NCBI RefSeq assembly: GCF_031453995.1
Contig: NZ_JAVDPZ010000022.1
Span: 1 to 64,000 of the forward strand
DNA from: Nitrobacter vulgaris
GTDB lineage: Bacteria; Pseudomonadota; Alphaproteobacteria; Rhizobiales; Xanthobacteraceae
Length of the DNA stretch: 64,000 nucleotides
Reading direction: 5' to 3'
The position numbers and the translations under genes were made by a program. Shown here in pieces: positions 1 to 8,902 of this stretch (its first letter is position 1; each line of letters opens with the position of its first letter). The notes beneath the pieces are model-generated. The model was not told where the DNA came from. It made no database searches and saw only the letters and a list, made by a program, of their open reading frames with translations.

Positions 1-17
1 CTTCGCCGCCATGATCT

Positions 18-39
18 GCTCCGTGACGAATCACGGAGC
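18..39. other. Perfect 9-4-9 hairpin near the left edge
   Basis: GCTCCGTGA, loop CGAA, TCACGGAGC form a perfect stem. It lies downstream of hemH on the minus strand. Just beyond it a minus-strand ATG at position 12 has a GGAG upstream and would read Met-Ala-Ala-Lys before the window ends, so a further minus-strand gene may start here. The hairpin has no T tract and could be an attenuator or processing site between hemH and that gene. Confidence 0.4.
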
Positions 40-195
40 TCTATGAATCAGCGATCAAACCGATTGGGAATCCTGAATGTCGATCGGTTCTAGAGACTTA
101 ACACCGTCGTTCCCGAATCCGGCTGCCGAGAACCGCAAAGACCAGTGGTCAGGATCAGCGCTCTGTGTCTTCGGAATGAAGAGCAGTGATGTGGC

Positions 196-1269
196 CTAGA
201 TCCAGCCCTGAAGCTCGCGCAGCACCAGTTTCCGGATAACATCCATGCCTGGATCGCTGTCGTTCAGGCAGGGAATCGCACTAAACTCCTCACCGCCATT
301 GTGGCGGAAGATTTCCGCATTCTCCTGCGCGATTTCCTCCAGCGTTTCCAGACAGTCCGCCGAGAAGCCAGGCGTGACAATGGCGATACGCTTAACGCCG
401 TCCTTCGCCAGTTTCTCAACGGTCTTGTCGGTGTAGGGCTGCAGCCATTGATCGAAGCCGAAGCGCGACTGGAACGTCAGCATCAACTTTTTCGCATCAA
501 GCCCCATGCGTTTACGCAGGGCCTCCGTGGTCGCCACGCATTGCGCCTGATAAGGATCGCCCTTGTCGACATACGCCTGCGGCATTCCGTGGAATGACGC
601 CATGATGATCTCGGGCGTGAACGAGAGCGAGGCGATATGCTTCTCGATTGAAACCGCCAGCGCGTCGACATAGTCGGGATCGTCGTAATAGGGCGGCGTC
701 ACCCGCAGTGTCGGCTGCGCGCGCATCTCGCCGAGCACGCGAAACGCCTCGTCGCATACGGTGGCCGTCGTCGCGGCCGAATACTGTGGATAGAGCGGCA
801 CCACAAGTAACCTGTCGCAGCCCTGTGCCGTCAGCGCTGCGATGCGCGAGTGCATCGACGGATTACCATAACGCATCGCCCAATCGACGACGACGTGCTC
901 GTGGTCCGTGATCGCAGCCCCGAGCTTGTCGGACTGCGCGCGCGTGATGGTCTTGAGCGGCGACTCGTTCCGCTCGGTATTCCAGATCTTCAGGTAGTCG
1001 CGCGCCTTGCGGCGCGGACGGGTATTCAGAATGACGCCGTTCAGCGCCAGCTTCCAGATCAGGCCTTGCTTCTCGATCACGCGCGGATCGGACAGGAATT
1101 CCTTCAGATAGACCCGCAAGCCGCGCGCATCGGCGGTGTCGGGTGTACCGAGATTGACGAGCAAAACGCCGACGCGCTCGCGCGGCGCACCCGCCGCGGT
1201 CCGACCCTTACCAATAGGAATAACGACCGTCATACCGTCTGGATTCGCGCGCCTGCCCGTTCTTGTCAA
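196..1269 (-). CDS. hemH: Ferrochelatase
   Basis: Ferrochelatase inserts Fe(II) into protoporphyrin IX, the last step of heme synthesis, at the cytoplasmic face of the membrane. The 357-residue product has the usual family length. Hallmarks are VGVLLVNLGTPD near residue 35, SFHGMPQAYVDKGDPY with the catalytic His near 225, QSRFGFDQWLQPYTD near 268, and the FSADCLETLEEI segment with the conserved Glu near 305. Met13 (MTVVIPIGKG) is an alternative start, since the first twelve residues look poorly conserved. The gene is divergent from the MAPEG gene at 1320. The product would supply heme for the cytochromes, FixL and the Dyp peroxidase encoded further along. Confidence 0.95.
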   Translation of the reverse strand: MTRTGRRANPDGMTVVIPIGKGRTAAGAPRERVGVLLVNLGTPDTADARGLRVYLKEFLSDPRVIEKQGLIWKLALNGVILNTRPRRKARDYLKIWNTERNESPLKTITRAQSDKLGAAITDHEHVVVDWAMRYGNPSMHSRIAALTAQGCDRLLVVPLYPQYSAATTATVCDEAFRVLGEMRAQPTLRVTPPYYDDPDYVDALAVSIEKHIASLSFTPEIIMASFHGMPQAYVDKGDPYQAQCVATTEALRKRMGLDAKKLMLTFQSRFGFDQWLQPYTDKTVEKLAKDGVKRIAIVTPGFSADCLETLEEIAQENAEIFRHNGGEEFSAIPCLNDSDPGMDVIRKLVLRELQGWI

Positions 1270-1319
1270 GCCCGCGCATCTGCCGATACTGTTGCGAATT
1301 GACCGCGAAGGGGATTGCC

Positions 1320-1718
1320 ATGACGGTTGCCGAATGGTGCATCTTCGGTACGGTCATTCTGTACCTGCTGACGATCGTACCGTTCAAGGCGCTGGGCTCT
1401 CCCGGTTTCGACAACGGCCGCCCGCGCGATCCGGGATTTTACGACGATCCGCTGCGTGCCCGAGCGCTCGGGGCGCACCTCAACGGCATCGAAACCTTTC
1501 CGTTTTTCGCGGTAGCCGTGCTGTTTTCGGAGTTTCGCGCCGCGCCTCAGCATCTGGTCGATGAACTGGCGGTCCTGTTCCTGATCGTCCGCGCCGCTTA
1601 CGTTGTGACCTATATCGGCGACCGACCGACGCTGCGGTCGATCCTCTGGAGCATCGGCTTTGCCATCAACACCGCGATCTTCTTCCTGCCGGCGATCCGG
1701 CACTGGCTGCCTTCATGA
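1320..1718 (+). CDS. MAPEG family membrane protein
   Basis: A 132-residue protein with four hydrophobic segments (about residues 5-25, 55-75, 80-98 and 108-125). The pattern is that of short bacterial MAPEG proteins, which are distant relatives of microsomal glutathione transferase. Recognisable features are the N-terminal AEWCIFGTVILYL and the central ALGAHLNGIETFPFFAVAVLF, where the Asn-Gly-x-Glu-x-Phe block is typical. The ATG at 1320 is chosen because AAGGGG lies just upstream and the residues before it are not family-like. Substrate is unknown; the family name says nothing firm about activity in bacteria. Confidence 0.85.
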   Translation: MTVAEWCIFGTVILYLLTIVPFKALGSPGFDNGRPRDPGFYDDPLRARALGAHLNGIETFPFFAVAVLFSEFRAAPQHLVDELAVLFLIVRAAYVVTYIGDRPTLRSILWSIGFAINTAIFFLPAIRHWLPS

Positions 1719-1739
1719 CACGCGCGCAAGTTAGCTCCT

Positions 1740-3836
1740 CTAAGCCGCCTGCGGCGTTTCCAGCAACCCACGTCGCCGCAACAGCGCCTCCGGCTCCGGT
1801 TTGCGGCCGCGGAAGGCGATGTAGGCTTCTGCCGGATCGCGGGAACCGCCCGACGAATAAATATCATCGTGCAGCCGCTTAGCCGTCTGCTGATCGAAGA
1901 TGTCTCCGGTCTCCTCGAAGGCTCCGAACGCATCGGCGTCCATCACCTCCGACCACATATAGCTGTAATAGCCGGCCGCGTAGTGATCTCCGGAGAAGAT
2001 GTGGCCGAACTGGGTCGGCCGGTGCCGCATCGCGATTTCCGCCGGCATCCCGATCTTTTCCAGCCCGGCCCGTTCGAACGCTCCGACATCGGAAATCGTC
2101 GAGGCCGGCTGGCTGTGAAACTCCAGATCCATCAGCGCCGAGGCGACGAATTCGATGGTGGCAAACCCCTGATTGAACTGGCGCGCCGCAAGGAAGCGCT
2201 CAAGCAGATCGTCCGGAAGCGGCTCTCCGGTCTGGTAGTGTTTTGCGAACTGTCGCAGCACTTGCGGCTGTTCCTGCCAGTGTTCGTAGAGCTGTGAGGG
2301 CAGTTCTACGAAATCAGTAAACACGCTGGTGCCCGACAGCGAGGGATAAGTGACGTTTGAAAGCATGCCGTGCAGGCCGTGTCCGAACTCATGGAACAGC
2401 GTGCGCGCATCGTCCGGCGACAGCAGCGCAGGCTGGCCATCCGTACCCTTGGCGAAATTGCAGACGTTGATCACCAGCGGCGCGATGTCGCCGTCGAGCG
2501 TCTGCTGGTCGCGCAGCGTCGTCATCCAGGCGCCGGACCGCTTCGAGGCTCGTGCGAAGTAGTCGCCATAGAACAGCGCCTGATGCTTGCCGGCCGCGTC
2601 CATCACTTCCCAAACTTGGACGTCCGGATGCCAGGTCGGAATGTCCTTGCGCTCTGAGAAAGAGAGCCCGAACAGCCGATGCGCGCAATCGAAGGCCGCG
2701 GCGATCATGCCCTCCAGTGTCAGATAGGGCTTGATCGCGGCATCGTCGAAATCAGCGCGGATCTGGCGCAGCTTTTCAGCGTAGTAGCGCCAATCCCAAG
2801 GCGCGAGGGTGAAGTTGCCGCCCTCCTCCGCGATCAAGCCCTGCAAGGCATCGCGGTCGGCAAGCGCCCGCGCGCGGGCCGGCTTCCAGACCCGCTCCAG
2901 AAGACCACGGGCGGCTTCCGGCGTCTTGGCCATCGAATCCTCAAGCCGATAGACGGCGAAGCTAGGGTAGCCCAGGAGTTGTGCGGCTTCCTCGCGAAGC
3001 GCGAGGATCTCCACGATGGTTGCGTTGTTGTCGTTGGCGTTGCCGTTGTCGCCGCGGGCGGTGAATGCCTTGTAGACTTTCTCGCGCAGATCGCGGCGGC
3101 GCGAGCTCTTGAGAAACGTCTCCACCGAGGAGCGCGAGGTGGTCACGATGGCCTTGCCGGGCAGCACGCGTTCCTCCGCCGCGGCGCGCGCCGCTGCAAT
3201 GAAGCTGTCCGGCAGGCCGTCTAGATCATCTTCGCCGAGTTCGAGGAACCACTCCTGTTCGTCGCGGAGGAGATGGTGGCTGAAGGTGGTGCCGAGATGA
3301 GCCTGCCTTTCGTTGATCGCGGCCATCCGCGCCTTCGCGGCCTCGTCGAGACCGGCGCCAGCCCGGTGGAAGCGCGTGTAGGTGCGCTCCAGCAGCCGTA
3401 ACTGTTCGGCCGTCAGTCCGAGCGCGGTGCGATTCTCGTGGAGTTGCGCGATGCGGCCGAACAGCACCGCGTTCATCATGATCGGGTTCCAATGCCGCGC
3501 CAAACGCGAGGAGACATCCTTGTCGATCTCGAGCAGCTCCGGATTGGAGTGCGCCGACACCAGATTGTAAAATATTGCCGAGACCTTCGCGAGCAGCCTG
3601 CCGGAGCGTTCCAGCGCGATGATGGTGTTGGCGAAGTCCGGCGCCGACGGATCGTGGGTGATAGCGGCAACCTCGGCGGCATGGTCGATGAACGCCTGTT
3701 CGAAGGCGGGCAAAAAGTGTTCAGGCCCGATCTCGCCGAACGGCGCGGTCTGGAAAGGCGTCTGCCACGCCTTCAGCAGCGGGTTGTCCGGACCTGAGGC
3801 GGAAACGATAGGCGACGATTGAGGCGTGTCTGACAT
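1740..3836 (-). CDS. M3 family oligopeptidase (peptidyl-dipeptidase / oligopeptidase A type)
   Basis: A zinc metallopeptidase of family M3 that degrades short peptides in the cytoplasm, for instance cleaved signal peptides. The zinc-binding HEFGH motif lies at about residues 481-485 inside TLFHEFGHGLHGML, and the downstream Glu ligand is expected in the FVELPSQLYEHW block. The family's C-terminal GHIFSGDHYAAGYYSYMWSEV signature is intact. I start it at the ATG at 3836 (MSDTPQSSPIV), giving 698 residues, close to the 680-700 normal for Dcp/PrlC proteins. An upstream in-frame extension to 4016 has no family similarity. No signal peptide is visible. Whether it is an endo-oligopeptidase or a dipeptidyl carboxypeptidase cannot be told from sequence. 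Confidence 0.92.
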   Translation of the reverse strand: MSDTPQSSPIVSASGPDNPLLKAWQTPFQTAPFGEIGPEHFLPAFEQAFIDHAAEVAAITHDPSAPDFANTIIALERSGRLLAKVSAIFYNLVSAHSNPELLEIDKDVSSRLARHWNPIMMNAVLFGRIAQLHENRTALGLTAEQLRLLERTYTRFHRAGAGLDEAAKARMAAINERQAHLGTTFSHHLLRDEQEWFLELGEDDLDGLPDSFIAAARAAAEERVLPGKAIVTTSRSSVETFLKSSRRRDLREKVYKAFTARGDNGNANDNNATIVEILALREEAAQLLGYPSFAVYRLEDSMAKTPEAARGLLERVWKPARARALADRDALQGLIAEEGGNFTLAPWDWRYYAEKLRQIRADFDDAAIKPYLTLEGMIAAAFDCAHRLFGLSFSERKDIPTWHPDVQVWEVMDAAGKHQALFYGDYFARASKRSGAWMTTLRDQQTLDGDIAPLVINVCNFAKGTDGQPALLSPDDARTLFHEFGHGLHGMLSNVTYPSLSGTSVFTDFVELPSQLYEHWQEQPQVLRQFAKHYQTGEPLPDDLLERFLAARQFNQGFATIEFVASALMDLEFHSQPASTISDVGAFERAGLEKIGMPAEIAMRHRPTQFGHIFSGDHYAAGYYSYMWSEVMDADAFGAFEETGDIFDQQTAKRLHDDIYSSGGSRDPAEAYIAFRGRKPEPEALLRRRGLLETPQAA

Positions 3837-3985
3837 GGCGGTCCTGCTTTCGCCCGTTGCTGCACATTTTTGCCGCGATCCAAAGGCACCAAAACTATAA
3901 CACGCGATGGGGCTCTTTGGGGCCTTTGGCGCTTGCCGCGGCAGGCATTTTCGGAGACATTGCGGTCGCAACGGGATTCTCCGAC

Positions 3986-4246
3986 ATGAGCTCTCAACCA
4001 ACCCCTTCCGCCACACGCCAGATCATCTGGCCCAGCGTCATCACCGTCATTTCGGCTGCGATACTGATCGGCGCGGAAGTGTTCGGCGCAGCGTTCGCTG
4101 GCGGCTGGGCGCTCGCGATTCTGTTCGGACTGAGCGAGACGGAGGGCCATATTCTGCAAGCGGTGCTGTTCGTGATCGGCGTGTTCGTCATGATCAATTT
4201 CATCCGCGCCGCCCAACGCGTCGAGCCCTTCGTACGGCGAGTCTGA
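3986..4246 (+). CDS. Small two-helix membrane protein, unknown function
   Basis: An 86-residue protein with two clear hydrophobic segments (about residues 15-37 and 47-69), separated by an acidic loop GLSETEGH, and a short basic tail ending RRV. The ATG at 3986 is preferred because the residues upstream of it do not look like coding sequence. It lies divergent to the M3 peptidase and upstream of the ornithine decarboxylase leader. I do not recognise a named family; it may be specific to the Bradyrhizobium group. Confidence 0.7.
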   Translation: MSSQPTPSATRQIIWPSVITVISAAILIGAEVFGAAFAGGWALAILFGLSETEGHILQAVLFVIGVFVMINFIRAAQRVEPFVRRV

Positions 4247-4439
4247 GACAAACCGCTGCGGCACAGGGTCAACCCGCATCCTTCGTACGCATCATCCGAC
4301 GTTTCATTAAACAACTTTAAACTCTTCATCATCGGCGCACGAACGCGTCTATCGACGACGGCGTGGAGAAACAGCTTCGTTCCAAGAAAAATGTTGCGAA
4401 GCCTGATCAAAAGACTTATCTCTGTTCCTGCCCAATTTC

Positions 4440-4880
4440 GCACGTGCCTGTGGTCGTGTGTCAGTCGGTGGGTATCCGGACAAGAGGCCGGACAGCCGCC
4501 AAGGGTGAAGTGGCCGAGGGTCGCTCAGTCGATCGAGACTGAGAGGCCAGCATCTCTCTCCAGGGATGCCATTGAAGGCGCTTTATTCCTTGCAACCGTG
4601 ACTGGCAGCCGGAGGCGAACCGGTGCACCCCGCTCTCAACGGGGGACGCGACTTAAAGCAACGACGGATCGGGCTTTTTTGGTCTCTACCGGCTTTCCAC
4701 CGCCGGCGCGGGCTACTGAAAAGGCTTGTCCTTCATTGCCAGGTGTGCGGGCGGGATCATCCCAACCAATCCACGGCAGCACAGTTGATCTGAGCTCAAG
4801 GCGTTGTCGCGTCTCCATCGTGCGACGACGCCAGAACGTTCAGGCCGACGTCATTTTGAACGAGTCCGTCGCTGGACCGT
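4440..4880 (+). ncRNA. Structured leader of ornithine decarboxylase, candidate speF RNA motif
   Basis: About 640 bases without a convincing gene separate position 4246 from the decarboxylase start at 4893. The last 440 are rich in stable stems. Examples are CTCAGTC-GATCGA-GACTGAG near 4524, nested between TGGCC and GGCCA; CCCCG-loop-CGGGG near 4629; and further GC-rich pairs down to 4850. Weinberg and colleagues described the speF motif (Rfam RF00518), a long structured RNA found upstream of ornithine decarboxylase genes in alphaproteobacteria. Position, length and structure fit. Exact borders and class membership are inferred, not computed. Confidence 0.6.
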
Positions 4881-4892
4881 TTGGAGGGTGCT

Positions 4893-6035
4893 ATGACCGA
4901 ACGCATTCGGGAATTCCTGCGCGACCGTCGCAGCAAAGGAGACGATACCGAGCCCTGCCTCGTGGTCGATCTCGACATCGTGCGCGACAACTACCAGACC
5001 TTCGCGAAGGCGTTGCCGGACTCGCGCGTGTTCTACGCCGTGAAGGCAAACCCTGCACCCGAGGTGTTGAGCCTGCTTGCCTCGCTCGGGTCGTGCTTCG
5101 ACACCGCGACCGTCGCCGAAATCGAAATGGCGCTTGCTGCCGGCGCGACGCCGGATCGCATCTCCTTTGGCAACACCATCAAGAAGGAGCGCGATATCGC
5201 GCGCGCCTATGCGCTCGGCATTCGTTTGTTCGCGGTGGATTGCAATGCGGAGGTCGAGAAGATCGCCCGCGCCGCTCCGGGGGCGAAGGTGTTCTGCCGT
5301 ATCCTCTATGATTGTGCGGGTGCCGAGTGGCCGCTGTCGCGCAAGTTCGGCTGCGATCCGGAGATGGCGGTCGAGGTGCTCGATCTCGCTAAACGCCTAA
5401 GTCTCGAGCCGGTCGGCATTTCGTTCCATGTCGGTTCGCAGCAGCGCAAGGTGAAAGCTTGGGATCGTGCTCTGACGATGGCCTCGCAAGTGTTCCGCGA
5501 CTGCGGCGAACGTGGCATCAACCTGACCATGGTCAACATGGGCGGGGGCTTCCCGACGAGGTACCTGAAGGAAGTTCCGCCGGTCGTGCAGTACGGCCGG
5601 TCGATTTTCCGCGCACTGCGCAAGCACTTCGGCAATCAGATCCCTGAGACCATCATCGAGCCGGGCCGCGGCATGGTCGGCAACGCCGGCGTGATCGAGG
5701 CTGAGGTTGTTCTGATCTCAAAGAAGAGCGTCGGTGACGAGAACCGCTGGGTCTATCTCGACATCGGTAAGTTCGGCGGCCTCGCAGAGACCATGGACGA
5801 ATCGATTCGCTACGCAATCAGGACGCCGCATGATGGCGCCGAGATGACACCGTGCGTGCTGGCAGGCCCGACCTGCGACTCCGCCGACGTGCTCTACGAG
5901 AAGCAGCCGTATCCATTGCCCGTGACGCTCGAGATCGGCGACAAGCTGCTGATCGAAGGCACCGGCGCTTATACGTCGACCTACTCTTCGGTGGCCTTTA
6001 ACGGCTTTCCGCCGCTGAAGACCTATCACATCTGA
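4893..6035 (+). CDS. Ornithine decarboxylase (PLP, fold III)
   Basis: A pyridoxal-phosphate enzyme converting ornithine to putrescine; 380 residues, typical for the short eukaryote-like (DapA/alanine racemase fold) decarboxylases. Visible motifs are YAVKANP with the PLP lysine at residue 51, HVGSQ at 179-183, the phosphate-binding GGGFP at 217-221, EPGRGMVGNAG at 256-266, and GPTCDSADV with the catalytic cysteine at about 328. The ATG at 4893 follows GGAGGG at a good distance; a TTG twelve bases upstream would overlap that Shine-Dalgarno sequence. Putrescine made here can feed the homospermidine synthase encoded at 8903. The structured leader suggests control at the RNA level. Lysine or broader specificity cannot be excluded. 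Confidence 0.92.
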   Translation: MTERIREFLRDRRSKGDDTEPCLVVDLDIVRDNYQTFAKALPDSRVFYAVKANPAPEVLSLLASLGSCFDTATVAEIEMALAAGATPDRISFGNTIKKERDIARAYALGIRLFAVDCNAEVEKIARAAPGAKVFCRILYDCAGAEWPLSRKFGCDPEMAVEVLDLAKRLSLEPVGISFHVGSQQRKVKAWDRALTMASQVFRDCGERGINLTMVNMGGGFPTRYLKEVPPVVQYGRSIFRALRKHFGNQIPETIIEPGRGMVGNAGVIEAEVVLISKKSVGDENRWVYLDIGKFGGLAETMDESIRYAIRTPHDGAEMTPCVLAGPTCDSADVLYEKQPYPLPVTLEIGDKLLIEGTGAYTSTYSSVAFNGFPPLKTYHI

Positions 6036-6080
6036 GCGCAAGCTCTTCCTCTCCGTTCGCGGAGAGCTGAAAGAGAAACC

Positions 6081-6102
6081 GGAAGCCGGTCCACCGGCTT
6101 CC
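6081..6102 (+). terminator. Hairpin downstream of ornithine decarboxylase
   Basis: GGAAGCCGG, loop TCCA, CCGGCTTCC form a perfect 9-bp stem 45 bases after the stop codon. A run of C rather than T follows, so intrinsic termination would be weak; it could instead protect the 3' end. Confidence 0.5.
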
Positions 6103-6170
6103 CCCCATCACAATGATTGCTGACAAACTCCGCGCGGCTATTCGAGTCGCCAGAGTGGGGATGACGCGCC

Positions 6171-6770
6171 ATGAATGCTGTTCTCAAGAAAATCGCCGCC
6201 CACTGCGAAATTTCTTCCTTCGCGATCCGCGCCGAGCGCCCTTCCGACGTCGCCGCGCGCGAAACATTGCTCGACGCAAGCTTCGGCGACGGCCGCCATG
6301 CGCGGACCTGCCAGCGTCTGCGTGACGGACGGAAACCGGCCGAGGACCTCGCTTTAGCGGCGGTTAATAACGGCAAGCTGATTGGAACCGTGCGGTTGTG
6401 GCACGTCAGCGCCGGGGGCGTCGCCGCGCTGGCGCTCGGTCCTCTCGCGGTCGCTGCGTCCCATCGCAAGCTTGGCGTGGGAGCCGCATTGATGGAGCGC
6501 GCGCTCGAGCTTGCGCAGGCGCACGGCTATGGCGCCGTGATCCTGCTTGGCGATGCGCCGTATTACGCGCGCTTCGGTTTCTCGGCATTCAAAACTGGCA
6601 ACCTTCTCCTGCCCGGCCCGTTCGAGCGCGACCGGCTGCTCGCTGTCGAACTGCGCAAGGCTGCGCTTGAAGGCGCTTCTGGCCTGATCGTACCGACAGG
6701 CGCTCGGGTTTCGAAAATGCGGCGAGCTCACGCCCGGGAAATTGCGCGACCGATGCCGTGCGCGGCATGA
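6171..6770 (+). CDS. GNAT family N-acetyltransferase
   Basis: A 199-residue acyl-CoA-dependent acetyltransferase. After a variable N terminus the GNAT core runs from about residue 18 (IRAERPSDVAARETLLDASFG) to 150. The acetyl-CoA loop is LGPLAVAASHRKLGVGAALMERAL, where the usual Q/R-x-x-G-x-G/A appears as HRKLGVGAAL, and the family's YYARFGF segment is near 137. This layout matches the COG3153 (YhbS-like) subgroup. It lies 135 bases after ornithine decarboxylase. A polyamine substrate is conceivable from context, but the fold alone does not say so. Confidence 0.85.
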   Translation: MNAVLKKIAAHCEISSFAIRAERPSDVAARETLLDASFGDGRHARTCQRLRDGRKPAEDLALAAVNNGKLIGTVRLWHVSAGGVAALALGPLAVAASHRKLGVGAALMERALELAQAHGYGAVILLGDAPYYARFGFSAFKTGNLLLPGPFERDRLLAVELRKAALEGASGLIVPTGARVSKMRRAHAREIARPMPCAA

Positions 6771-6972
6771 ACGCATCACGACGGACAATGCTCGTTTCAA
6801 GAGCGGGCGCGTGCAAGCAACGCTCGCGCCGAGGACGGAATTCGACAAACGCCGTGCTCTCGCCGAGGGATATAATGCCCTGGTCCAGCCGGAGTATTGA
6901 CTTCCACGCGGATCACCCTACGTTGGCATGATCATGTCGAACGTTTGCAATAATCGTTTGTTGCTGCGCGCT

Positions 6973-7021
6973 GGTCACCTTCACGCAGGAAGGTGACCCG
7001 GGCGGACGTGTGCCGTCCGGG
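6973..7021. other. Two consecutive strong hairpins in a gene-free stretch
   Basis: The 398 bases between the GNAT and rnk genes hold two adjoining inverted repeats: GGTCACCTTC / GAAGGTGACC (10-bp perfect stem, 6973-6998), then CCCGGGCGG / CCGTCCGGG (6997-7021, one G-T pair), sharing two bases. No T tract follows. They may be a bidirectional stop, a small RNA, or mRNA stabilisers; the rest of the gap shows nothing I can name. Confidence 0.45.
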
Positions 7022-7168
7022 ATTATTCAAGTTCGACCGCATTTCCACCTGACCATTTGTTTCTTAGGCACATCGAGCGATGCCTTGCATCGCATGTTGT
7101 GCCGTCGTCGTCGGTAATCGTCTAATCAACAGACGATCATTCACTACGACCAACTCGCGGTAAAAGAC

Positions 7169-7621
7169 ATGCTCGACAATCTGCAGATACGCCTCCCCGC
7201 CATCGCCATTAGCACACACGATATCGACCGCTTGCGGCACCTTGCCGAAGCTGCGATGGAGAAACATCCCACGACGGCAGAATTTCTCGCCCGGGAAATC
7301 GACCGCGCCGAAATCATTCCCGCCGATCGCTCCGTCATCGACGACATCAGCGGCCTGAGGCGCAAGGTCAATCTCGTGACGATGCAATCCGAAGTGACGT
7401 TCGTCGACGACATAAGCGGCGAAAAGCGTAAAGTCGTTCTTGTTTATCCGGAAGACGCCGACGTCGATGCCGGCAAGATCTCGATTCTCACACCTGTCGG
7501 CGCGGCCCTTATCGGCCTGTCTACGGGACAGAGCATCGAATTTCAAACCCCCTCCGGCGGATGGCGTTCGCTGACCGTGATCGCTGTCTGGTCGCACTGG
7601 CCAATGGCGGACCGTAAATAG
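7169..7621 (+). CDS. rnk: Rnk-type regulator of nucleoside diphosphate kinase (GreA/GreB fold)
   Basis: A 150-residue protein with the Rnk arrangement: a short N-terminal helical part (residues 12-55, DIDRLRHLAEAAMEKHPTTAEFLAREIDRAEII) followed by a GreA/GreB C-terminal FKBP-like domain (about 60-140) with DISGEKRKVVLVYPEDADV and ILTPVGAALIGLSTGQSIEF. It lacks the long coiled coil of true GreA. Rnk proteins bind RNA polymerase and were named for their effect on Ndk levels. The gene stands alone, with a hairpin at 7628-7661 after the stop. Confidence 0.88.
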   Translation: MLDNLQIRLPAIAISTHDIDRLRHLAEAAMEKHPTTAEFLAREIDRAEIIPADRSVIDDISGLRRKVNLVTMQSEVTFVDDISGEKRKVVLVYPEDADVDAGKISILTPVGAALIGLSTGQSIEFQTPSGGWRSLTVIAVWSHWPMADRK

Positions 7622-7627
7622 CAGTCA

Positions 7628-7661
7628 TGCGCCTGTCTCCACCCTGTTAGGGGCAGGCGCA
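7628..7661 (+). terminator. Hairpin after rnk
   Basis: TGCGCCTG and CAGGCGCA pair across an 18-base loop that itself contains a CCC/GGG pair, directly after the rnk stop. No T run follows, so it is only a probable terminator. Confidence 0.45.
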
Positions 7662-7802
7662 CGACGTTATCAGAATCAGGCCCGGTGACCATGCGCAGCC
7701 GTCAGCAGCGTGTTATTTCCGGCTTTGATGGCACTAAAACCGGAATCCAGCTTCCGATCGCCGCGTTGTCCAGTTCGCTTCAAAACGCTATAGACTTGGC
7801 GC

Positions 7803-8759
7803 ATGACGGGCGGCCACCATAATGACCATTCCCATCGTGCTTGTCATGGTCATGGCGGGCATACTCATGGTGACCATGGTCAGATCGCAAATTTCGGTCG
7901 CGCTTTCGCGATCGGAATCGGTCTGAATGCGGCCTTCGTCCTGATTGAGGCCGGCTACGGCTTCGTTGCAAACTCCACCGCGCTGCTCGCCGATGCGGGA
8001 CACAATCTGTCCGACGTGCTTGGATTGCTGGTGGCGTGGATCGCAGCCGTACTATCGCAGCGCCCGCCGACGCCGCGTCTGACCTATGGCCTTCGCAAAA
8101 CATCGATCCTGGCGGCGCTCGCGAATGCGATCCTTTTGCTGATCGCATGCGGAGCGATCCTGCTCGAGGCGATCCAGCGCCTGATCCATCCCGAGCCGAT
8201 TGAGAGCCTGACCGTGATCGTCGTCGCCGCCACCGGAATCATCATCAACGGCATCACCGCGTGGCTGTTCGCATCGGGCCGCAACACCGATCTCAATATT
8301 CGGGGCGCCTATCTGCATATGATGGCGGATGCCGCCGTCTCGTTCGGCGTGGTTCTGGCTGCCACCGCGATCATGGCGACGGGATGGCTTTGGCTCGATC
8401 CGGCGATGAGTCTCGTCATCGTTGCGGTCATCGTCGCGGGCACATGGAGCCTTCTGCGCGAAAGTACCGCGATGACGCTGGCCGCCGTACCTTCGGGCAT
8501 CGATCCGGCCGCGGTACGCGCCTTCCTCACCGGACATTCCGGCGTTGCCTCGATTCACGACCTTCATATCTGGGCGATGAGTACCACCGAAACAGCGCTG
8601 ACCGCTCACCTTGTCATGCCGGCTGGAAACCCAGGCGATGCCTTCTTGATCAAGACTTGCCATGAGTTGCAGCATCGATTTGGAATCGGCCATGCCACGC
8701 TGCAAATCGAAACATCCGTCGACGTCGAATGCGCGCTCGCGCCCGACCATGTCGTATGA
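7803..8759 (+). CDS. Cation diffusion facilitator (CDF) heavy-metal exporter
   Basis: A proton-coupled divalent metal exporter of the inner membrane, 318 residues. The first 25 residues are His-rich (HHNDHSHRACHGHGGHTHGDH), a likely metal-sensing tail. Six transmembrane helices follow between about residues 30 and 220. The site-A residues are visible as LLADAGHNLSDVLG (His and Asp of helix II) and HMMADAAVSFGVVL (helix V, HxxxD). The cytoplasmic C-terminal domain starts near 225, with HDLHIWAMSTTETALTAHLV. It most resembles ZitB/CzcD/DmeF exporters; zinc, cobalt or nickel are all possible. The zinc-uptake operon lies 2 kb away, so export and import genes are close together. Confidence 0.93.
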   Translation: MTGGHHNDHSHRACHGHGGHTHGDHGQIANFGRAFAIGIGLNAAFVLIEAGYGFVANSTALLADAGHNLSDVLGLLVAWIAAVLSQRPPTPRLTYGLRKTSILAALANAILLLIACGAILLEAIQRLIHPEPIESLTVIVVAATGIIINGITAWLFASGRNTDLNIRGAYLHMMADAAVSFGVVLAATAIMATGWLWLDPAMSLVIVAVIVAGTWSLLRESTAMTLAAVPSGIDPAAVRAFLTGHSGVASIHDLHIWAMSTTETALTAHLVMPAGNPGDAFLIKTCHELQHRFGIGHATLQIETSVDVECALAPDHVV

Positions 8760-8902
8760 TTATGACATCTATAATCATATGACCGCGGCATGACATCGCG
8801 GAACCGTGCGCGGGGCCTTGATTTCATCGGCGTTTTATCGTTTTCAGGGATGCTCAGCGGCCGCTTTTGCGGGCGCGCAATTTCCCGACAATCTGGAGAT
8901 AT

